The notes below the pieces were generated by a model that saw only the letters and a list, made by a program, of their open reading frames with translations, was not told the DNA's origin and ran no database searches. Position numbers and translations under genes: made by a program. DNA of 64,000 bases, from the NCBI RefSeq assembly GCF_000424625.1, contig NZ_AUKG01000001.1:1364001-1428000 (forward strand), written 5' to 3'. Below, one piece after another: positions 58,521 through 64,000 of the stretch. Source of the stretch: Conexibacter woesei Iso977N. GTDB taxonomy: Bacteria; Actinomycetota; Thermoleophilia; Solirubrobacterales; Solirubrobacteraceae. Within the stretch, counting starts at the first letter, position 1; each line of letters starts with the position of its first letter.

Positions 58521-58897
58521 TCGAAGATCCGAGCGGCAAGTCCACAAGCAGACCGGCGGTCACCTGGCACGCCGCGTGGTCGAAAGTGCACAGGAGACAG
58601 CTCGTCCTGACTGCACGATGCCCTACGACAATCGTCCGTTGCACCGGTTACGCCACCGCGACGCTGCGGACGCGGAGGGCCGGCGTGGTGACGGCGTCGT
58701 ACGCCCGCGTCGCGACCCGCCACGCGTACCGGACGACGTCTTCCAAGCGTGTCGTGACCCTCCGGATCACCGTGAAAACCGCCGCGTACCAGCGAGTCCG
58801 GCGCGCCGCGGTCCGGCGGGTGGTCCTGGCGCTCCGGGCCACGCGGCCGCTGGCGGGGACGTCGCGGAGCAGCGTCATGCTGCCGCGCCCACGCTGA
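58517..58897 (+). CDS. Ig-like C-terminal-domain fragment protein
   Basis: A 126-residue, highly basic, beta-rich protein. The pattern (LVLTARCPTTIVRCTGYATATLRT, then alternating Val/Arg strands, ending VMLPRPR) resembles the Ig-like C-terminal module of secreted Thermoleophilia proteins. No signal peptide is encoded. GTG 58517 overlaps the S74-like gene stop, so the pair is co-translated. Together they may be remnants or spare parts of a larger surface protein. Confidence 0.55.
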   Translation: MIEDPSGKSTSRPAVTWHAAWSKVHRRQLVLTARCPTTIVRCTGYATATLRTRRAGVVTASYARVATRHAYRTTSSKRVVTLRITVKTAAYQRVRRAAVRRVVLALRATRPLAGTSRSSVMLPRPR

Positions 58898-58965
58898 ACG
58901 GCCGTTGGAGCGACGAGTGGCCAATTCGCTTAACCGAACGGCGATAGGGCCGATCATGCGGCACA

Positions 58966-59991
58966 GTGCAGGAGATGCCTGATGGGGACCCGCTGCGGCT
59001 GACCCGCGGTCTCGAAGCGATCATCGACGCGGCCGCGTCGATCCTCGCCGAGGGCTCCCTGTCGTCGACCTTCGACGAGATGGCGCGGGCGCTCGAGACG
59101 ATCGTCCCGTTCACGTCGCTGGCGGTGTACGCGACGCAGGACGGCGTGCCCTTCCTGCTGCCGGTCTTCGCGGTCGGCCGCTACGTCGAGGAGACGCTCG
59201 GCGCGCGCCCGCCGCTGCACAAGTCGATCGCGGGCAGGGTCGTCCGGACGCGCACGCTCGTGCACCTGGAGGCCAACGGGTCGCGCGAGGCGATCTACCA
59301 GGTGCCGAACACGCCCGACGACGAGCCCGAGGCGCTGGTGTGCACGCCGCTGATCGCGGGGTCGCGCGTGCTCGGGACGCTGAACGTGTGGCGCGAGGGC
59401 GCGGTGGCGGAGTTCGCCCCCGAGGAGGTCGAGCTGATCCAGCGCTTCGCGACGCTGGCGGCGTTGGCCTATGACAACGCCAGGCAGCGCGAGCGTTTGA
59501 ACGAGCAGGCCCGGACCGACGACCTCACCGGGCTGTTCAACCGGCGCCACTTCTACGAGCGGCTCGGCGCCGAGCTGGCACGGACGCGGCGATCGGGCGA
59601 TCCGGTTGCGCTGGTGCTCCTGGACGTCGACGACTTCAAGGCGGTCAACGACGCGCACGGCCATCCGGTCGGCGACGGCGTCCTGCGGGCGTTCGCGGAC
59701 CTCGTCCGCGAGACGGTCCGGGGCGCCGACATCGTGTGCCGGACCGGCGGCGAGGAGTTCGCCGTGATCCTGCCCGGCGCCGACGAGGACGAGGCCGTGA
59801 CGGCGGCGCACCGGCTTGTGACGGCGGTCCGCGAGGGCTGCCTCGGGCCGGCGGGCGCGCTGACCGCGTCGGTCGGGCTGGCGACCGCGCCGCTGGAGGG
59901 CGACACGGTCGCCGCGCTGTTCCGGACGGCCGACGACCGCCTGCTGGCGGCCAAGGCCGCCGGCAAGGACCGCGCGGTCACCGGCCGCTGA
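58966..59991 (+). CDS. GAF-GGDEF diguanylate cyclase
   Basis: A 341-residue soluble cyclase: GAF domain (about 20-175) and GGDEF domain (180-340) with active site GGEEF and an RxxD inhibitory site (RGAD) five residues before it. Both catalytic and feedback sites are intact. GTG 58966 is used; an ATG at 58975 (with GGAG immediately before it) is the alternative. Fourth c-di-GMP-related gene in the window. Confidence 0.92.
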   Translation: MQEMPDGDPLRLTRGLEAIIDAAASILAEGSLSSTFDEMARALETIVPFTSLAVYATQDGVPFLLPVFAVGRYVEETLGARPPLHKSIAGRVVRTRTLVHLEANGSREAIYQVPNTPDDEPEALVCTPLIAGSRVLGTLNVWREGAVAEFAPEEVELIQRFATLAALAYDNARQRERLNEQARTDDLTGLFNRRHFYERLGAELARTRRSGDPVALVLLDVDDFKAVNDAHGHPVGDGVLRAFADLVRETVRGADIVCRTGGEEFAVILPGADEDEAVTAAHRLVTAVREGCLGPAGALTASVGLATAPLEGDTVAALFRTADDRLLAAKAAGKDRAVTGR

Positions 59992-60030
59992 AGGTCCCTG
60001 CGCGGTCGAGCGGCCGCGCGCCCGGCGGGC

Positions 60031-60036
60031 TAGTGT
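60031..60036 (+). promoter_or_regulatory. -10 box of the DHA2 exporter gene
   Basis: TAGTGT, 7 nt before ATG 60044; it overlaps and so argues against the alternative GTG start at 60035. Confidence 0.4.
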
Positions 60037-60043
60037 GCGGCGC

Positions 60044-61639
60044 ATGCTCTCGTCGTTGAAGGACCCCAAGCGGCTGTCGTTGGTCGCGGCGATCATGGGG
60101 TCCTTCGTGGTCGGGCTGGATGCCACGGTGGTCAACGTGGCGCTGCCGTCGATCAGCGACGACCTCGGCGGTGGGTTGGCGGGGCAGCAGTGGGTGTCGA
60201 ACGCGTACCTGCTGGCGCTGGGGTCGCTGATCCTGATCGGCGGGTCGCTGGGCGACCTGCTCGGCGAGCGGCGGGTGTTCGCGATCGGCGTCGGCGGGTT
60301 CGGCGCGGTGTCGCTGCTGTGCGCGCTGGCGCCGTCGATGGACGTGCTGATCGCGGGACGCGCGCTGCAGGGCGTGTTCGGCGCGCTGCTGACGCCGAGC
60401 GCGCTGGCGGTGATCGTCAGCGCGTTCCCGCCGGACGAGCGCGGCGGCGCGATCGGGTCCTGGACGGCGTGGTCGGGGATCGCGACGGTGATCGGGCCGC
60501 TGTGCGGCGGTTACCTGATCGACGCGACCTCGTGGCGGTGGATCTTCGCCATCAACATCCCGTTCGTGGTCATCACGTTGATGTTGATCCTCGTCGCGGT
60601 GCCCAAGCGGGAGCGGGACACGCGGCACGCGCCGATCGACTGGGTCGGCGCGGTGCTGTGCGCGCTGGGGCTCGCGGGGCCGGTGTTCGCGCTGATCCGC
60701 CAGCCGGCGCTGGGCTGGGGCGCGCCGGGGGTCCTGATCCCGGCGGTGGCCGGCATCGCGCTGTTCTTGGGGTTCTTGGTCTGGGAGTCGCGCGTCGCGC
60801 ACCCGATGCTGCCGCTGGGGCTGTTCGCGCGGCGCAACTTCGCCGTGGGCAACGCGCAGACGTTCGCGATGTACGGCGGCCTGGGGATCACGTTCTTCTT
60901 CCTGGTGCTGTTCCTGCAGCAGGTCGCCGGCTACGACGCGCTGCAGGCGGGGCTGGCGACCGTGCCCGCGACGGTCGTGATGTTCCTGCTCAGCAAGCGC
61001 GCGGGCCGATTGGCCGATCGCTTCGGGCCGCGGTTGTTCATGGGGTTGGGGCCGCTGATCGCGGCGGCGGGGCTGGCGCTGATGCAGCGCGTGGGCGCCG
61101 ACCCGGACTACTGGACCGACGTGTTCCCGGCGATCCTGCTGTTCGCGGTGGGGCTCTCGGCCACGGTGGCTCCGTTGACCGCGACGGTGCTGGCCGACGC
61201 CGACGAGCAGAACGCGGGGATCGCGTCGGGCGTCAACAACGCGGTGGCGCGCGTGGCGTCGCTGCTGGCGGTCGCCGCGCTGGGTGCGGTGGTGTCGTCG
61301 TCGTTCACGTCGTCGATCGACTCGGCGTTCGGCGGCAGCAACCGCGTGCTGTCGCCGGCCGGCGCGGCGACGGTCGCGCACGCCAAGAGGCAGACGCTGG
61401 CGACCGCGGACGTGAGCGGGCTGCCCCCGGAGGAGGCGGCCGAGGTCTCCGCCGCGGTGACCCACGCGTCCGTCAAGGCCTTCCACCTCGGCATGGGCCT
61501 GTCCACCGGGCTCGTCGCGATCGGCGGGATCCTGGGCCTGGTCGGCATCGTCAACCCCCGCCGCGAGGTGCGCTGCGAGGACTGCGCGGGCGGCGCGCTG
61601 GTGGGCGTCCCGCAGGACGCCGCCGCGGGCGCGGCGTAA
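60044..61639 (+). CDS. DHA2-family (EmrB/QacA) drug exporter
   Basis: A 531-residue MFS exporter with 14 helices. Motifs: LDATVVNVALPSIS (helix 1, DHA2 hallmark), GSLGDLLGERRVFAIG (motif A), GRALQGVFGALLTPSALAVI (motif C region) and a cytoplasmic C-terminus with CEDC. Proton-driven export of drugs or metabolites. Start ATG 60044 chosen from the promoter position. Confidence 0.92.
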   Translation: MLSSLKDPKRLSLVAAIMGSFVVGLDATVVNVALPSISDDLGGGLAGQQWVSNAYLLALGSLILIGGSLGDLLGERRVFAIGVGGFGAVSLLCALAPSMDVLIAGRALQGVFGALLTPSALAVIVSAFPPDERGGAIGSWTAWSGIATVIGPLCGGYLIDATSWRWIFAINIPFVVITLMLILVAVPKRERDTRHAPIDWVGAVLCALGLAGPVFALIRQPALGWGAPGVLIPAVAGIALFLGFLVWESRVAHPMLPLGLFARRNFAVGNAQTFAMYGGLGITFFFLVLFLQQVAGYDALQAGLATVPATVVMFLLSKRAGRLADRFGPRLFMGLGPLIAAAGLALMQRVGADPDYWTDVFPAILLFAVGLSATVAPLTATVLADADEQNAGIASGVNNAVARVASLLAVAALGAVVSSSFTSSIDSAFGGSNRVLSPAGAATVAHAKRQTLATADVSGLPPEEAAEVSAAVTHASVKAFHLGMGLSTGLVAIGGILGLVGIVNPRREVRCEDCAGGALVGVPQDAAAGAA

Positions 61640-61657
61640 ATGGGTAAGGCTTGACGC

Positions 61658-62365
61658 ATGCTCGGACTTCCGGATGACATCGAGGCACTGCTGTTCGACC
61701 TCGATGGCGTGCTCAGCCAGACCGCCAAGGTCCACGCGCGGGCGTGGAAGGAGATGTTCGACGGCTACCTGAAGGACAGGGCCGAGAGGGAGGGCGGCGA
61801 GTTCGTCCCGTTCGACGCGCACGACGACTACGACGAGTACGTCGACGGCCTGCCGCGCGAGGACGGGGTCCGGTCGTTCCTGAGGTCGCGGGGGATCAGG
61901 TTCGACGAGGACCTGGTCCATCAGTTGAGCGACAAGAAGAACAGGCTCGTGCTCGAGATCATCAAGAAGGACGGCGTCGAGGCGTACTCCGGCTCGGTGA
62001 AGTACGTGGACGCGGCGCGCGAAGCCGGGCTGAAGATGGCGGTGGTGTCGTCGTCGGCGAACGCGCGCGACGTGCTCAAGGCGATTGGGTTGCTCGACAG
62101 GTTCCCGGAGATCGTGGACGGGCATGCCGTCGCGGAGGAGGGGCTGAAGGGCAAGCCGGCGCCGGACACGTTCCTGGAGGGCGCGAGGCGGCTGGGCGTT
62201 GCGCCGTCGCATGCCGCGGTCTTCGAGGACGCGCTGGCGGGCGTCCAGGCCGGGCGCGACGGCAGGTTCGGCGCCGTTGTCGGGGTCGATCGCGTCGGGC
62301 AGGCGGCGGCGCTGCGCGACCACGGCGCGACGATCGTCGTCCAGGACCTGGCGGAGTTGTTGTAG
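61658..62365 (+). CDS. beta-phosphoglucomutase-like HAD enzyme
   Basis: A 235-residue HAD protein: nucleophile motif LLFDLDGVLSQT, motif II VVSSSANARDVL, lysine in EEGLKGKPAPDTFLEG and acidic motif VFEDALAGVQAG. These match beta-phosphoglucomutases, which convert beta-glucose 1-phosphate to glucose 6-phosphate. The following GH65 phosphorylase makes beta-glucose 1-phosphate, so the two form a disaccharide-use pair. TAAGGC lies 7 nt before the ATG. Confidence 0.9.
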   Translation: MLGLPDDIEALLFDLDGVLSQTAKVHARAWKEMFDGYLKDRAEREGGEFVPFDAHDDYDEYVDGLPREDGVRSFLRSRGIRFDEDLVHQLSDKKNRLVLEIIKKDGVEAYSGSVKYVDAAREAGLKMAVVSSSANARDVLKAIGLLDRFPEIVDGHAVAEEGLKGKPAPDTFLEGARRLGVAPSHAAVFEDALAGVQAGRDGRFGAVVGVDRVGQAAALRDHGATIVVQDLAELL

Positions 62366-62371
62366 ACCTTC

Positions 62372-64000
62372 ATGATCACCCACCCCAACTACGACGCGAA
62401 CGACCCGTGGGCGCTGCGCGAGCGCGGCCTGGACCTCGGGACGCTGGCGCAGTCCGAGTCGGTCTTCGCGCTGGCCAACGGCCACATCGGCCTGCGCGGG
62501 AACCTCGACGAGGGCGAGCCGGTCGGCCTGCCGGGGACGTACCTCAACGGCTTCCACGAGACGCGGCCGCTGCCCTACGCCGAGTCGGCATACGGGAACC
62601 CGGAGGCGGGGGAGACGGTCGTCAACGTCACCGACGCCAAGTTGATGCGGTTGCACGTCGACGACGAGCTGTTCGACGTGCGCTACGGCGAGCTGCTGTC
62701 GCACGAGCGCGTGCTCGACTTCCGGGCGGGGATGCTGCGGCGCGAGGTGCACTGGCGCTCGCCGGCCGGCGCGGAGGTCCGGATCCGGTCCAAGCGGCTG
62801 GTGTCGTTCTCGCAGCGGGGCGTGGCGGCGATCGAGTACGAGGTCGAGCCGGTCGGCAGGTCTGCGCGCTTGGTCATCCAGAGCGAGCTGGTCACCAACG
62901 AGGACGGGCACACGGGTGCGCCCTCGGGGCCGGGCGGGGCCGAGCACGGCGGCGACCCGCGCGGCGCGGCGGCGCTGGCGCAGCCGCTGGAGGGGCTGGA
63001 GTCGTTCGCGGATGACATGCGGGTGTCGCTCGTGCACCGGACCAAGCGCTCCGGGGCGTTGGTGTGCGTGAGCGCCGATCACGAGGTGGAGGGCCCGGCG
63101 GGGACCGAGACGACGGTGGAGCACGGGGACGACGCGGCGCGGGTGATCGTGGCGGCCGACGTGCCCGAGGGCTCGACGCTGCGCGTGTTGAAGTTCATCT
63201 CGTATGCGTGGTCGGGACACCGGGCGCTGCCGTCGGTCCGCGCCCAGGCGCGCGGCGGCCTGGCCGAGGCGGCGCACACGGGCTGGGACGGGCTGTGCGA
63301 GGAGCAGAGGGCCTACTTGGACGCGTTCTGGGAGGGCGCGGACGTCGAGGTCGATGGCGACGGCGAGCTGCAGCAGGCGATCCGGTTCTCGTTGTTCCAC
63401 GTGTTGCAGGCGGGCGCGCGGGCGGAGCGACGGGCGATCGCGGCGAAGGGGCTGACGGGGTCCGGGTACGACGGGCACGCGTTCTGGGACAGCGAGTCCT
63501 TCGTGTTGCCGGTGTTGACCTACACGTCGCCGGATGCGGCGGCGGACGCGCTGCGGTGGCGGTTCGAGACCTTGGGGTTGGCGCGCGACCGGGCGCAGCA
63601 GCTGGGGTGGGCGGGGGCGGCGTTCCCGTGGCGGACGATCACGGGGCAGGAGTGCTCCGGGTACTGGCCTGCGGGCAGCGCGGCGGTGCACATCGGGGCC
63701 GACATCGCGGATGCCGTGCTGCGCTATCAGCGGGCGTCGGGCGATCCGGTGTTCGCGCGCGAGGTCGGGCTGCCGCTGCTGGTGGAGACGGCGCGGCTGT
63801 GGATCTCGCTCGGGCACTACGACCGCAAGAACCGGTTCCGGCTGGCGGGCGTGACGGGCCCGGACGAGTACAGCGCTTTGAGCGACGACAACACGTACAC
63901 CAACTTGATGGCGCGCCGGAACCTGCTGGGCGCGGCCGAGGCGGTCGACGCGCATCCGGAGAGCGCGGCGGGGCTGGGCGTGGGGCACGACGAGTCGACG
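62372..64000 (+). CDS. GH65 disaccharide phosphorylase (trehalose/kojibiose type), 3' end cut
   Basis: The first 543 residues of a glycoside hydrolase family 65 enzyme; the gene continues past the window. The N-terminal beta-sandwich (SVFALANGHIGLRGNLDEGEP, GTYLNGFHET) leads to the (alpha/alpha)6 barrel (SGYDGHAFWDSESFVLPVL, GAAFPWRTITGQECSGYWPAG) with the catalytic acid Glu in GVTGPDEYSAL. Such enzymes phosphorolyse trehalose, maltose or kojibiose to beta-glucose 1-phosphate. Starts 6 nt after the phosphoglucomutase-like gene, its metabolic partner. Confidence 0.92.
   Translation, partial: MITHPNYDANDPWALRERGLDLGTLAQSESVFALANGHIGLRGNLDEGEPVGLPGTYLNGFHETRPLPYAESAYGNPEAGETVVNVTDAKLMRLHVDDELFDVRYGELLSHERVLDFRAGMLRREVHWRSPAGAEVRIRSKRLVSFSQRGVAAIEYEVEPVGRSARLVIQSELVTNEDGHTGAPSGPGGAEHGGDPRGAAALAQPLEGLESFADDMRVSLVHRTKRSGALVCVSADHEVEGPAGTETTVEHGDDAARVIVAADVPEGSTLRVLKFISYAWSGHRALPSVRAQARGGLAEAAHTGWDGLCEEQRAYLDAFWEGADVEVDGDGELQQAIRFSLFHVLQAGARAERRAIAAKGLTGSGYDGHAFWDSESFVLPVLTYTSPDAAADALRWRFETLGLARDRAQQLGWAGAAFPWRTITGQECSGYWPAGSAAVHIGADIADAVLRYQRASGDPVFAREVGLPLLVETARLWISLGHYDRKNRFRLAGVTGPDEYSALSDDNTYTNLMARRNLLGAAEAVDAHPESAAGLGVGHDEST

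Noticed and set aside
59978-63988. 1336-residue minus-strand open frame
   Set aside because: It is the antisense of the DHA2, phosphoglucomutase-like and GH65 genes; the sequence is Arg/Gln/His-rich and matches no family.

Overview
The window is very GC-rich, densely packed actinobacterial chromosome. The gene families (F420- and FMN-type luciferase-like oxidoreductases, DrrAB exporter, FprA, siderophore-interacting protein, DUF2510, repeat-rich secreted proteins) and the many promoters that run straight into start codons suggest the class Thermoleophilia (Solirubrobacterales or relatives). That placement is inferred from gene content only. I see no rRNA, tRNA, CRISPR array, insertion sequence or prophage.

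Layout. 1-2.3 kb: the 5' end of an MFS transporter, divergent from a LysR regulator, then a UPF0158/nucleotidyltransferase/HEPN fusion. 2.3-10.1 kb: a five-gene minus-strand operon encoding two secreted proteins built from CxxxC/Gln-rich modules, a PKD-repeat protein, a membrane protein with a Pro/Arg/Ala tail, and a membrane pseudokinase. A structured leader precedes it, and just upstream of that (10.5-11.9 kb) lies a duplicated serine-recombinase-like protein that has lost catalytic residues. 12-14.9 kb: small hypotheticals and a flavin oxidoreductase with a palindromic operator. 14.9-18.4 kb: a three-gene redox-signalling operon (receiver/glutaredoxin-like/thioredoxin-reductase-like fusion, CNB-histidine kinase, UBP zinc finger). 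18.7-21.9 kb: a sulfite-oxidase-like molybdoenzyme with its reductase and a zinc-ribbon protein, then a TetR/siderophore-reductase pair divergent from DrrAB. 24-25.4 kb: two HTH regulators and a non-coding interval with promoter, operators and repeats. 25.4-35.2 kb: M28 peptidase, diguanylate cyclase, MetE-like methyltransferase, and an operon coupling an alpha-oxoamine synthase to a membrane GGDEF-EAL protein and an MFS transporter.

35.2-40.1 kb: FprA, F420-type oxidoreductase, VOC protein, MFS and MarR. 40.1-45.8 kb: an organosulfur operon (SsuC, SsuB, SsuA-like lipoprotein, DszB-like desulfinase, SsuD, and a signal-less binding-protein homologue). 45.8-48.7 kb: adenine deaminase, lipoate ligase family protein and a DUF4177-like protein. 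48.7-50.9 kb: two-component system. 51-56.3 kb: envelope glycosyltransferases, GtrA and a polyester-type hydrolase. 56.4-60 kb: EAL-HDOD protein, a very short gene, an S74-type chaperone fragment coupled to an Ig-like protein, and a GAF-GGDEF cyclase. 60-64 kb: DHA2 exporter, beta-phosphoglucomutase-like phosphatase and a GH65 phosphorylase cut by the window end.

Themes: four c-di-GMP-related proteins occur in about 33 kb. Operons are tightly coupled by ATGA/GTGA overlaps. At least a dozen genes appear to be leaderless. The most novel-looking parts are the CxxxC-repeat surface operon with its recombinase-like neighbour, the alpha-oxoamine synthase/GGDEF-EAL pair, the desulfinase operon and the possible small RNA at 24.9-25.3 kb.
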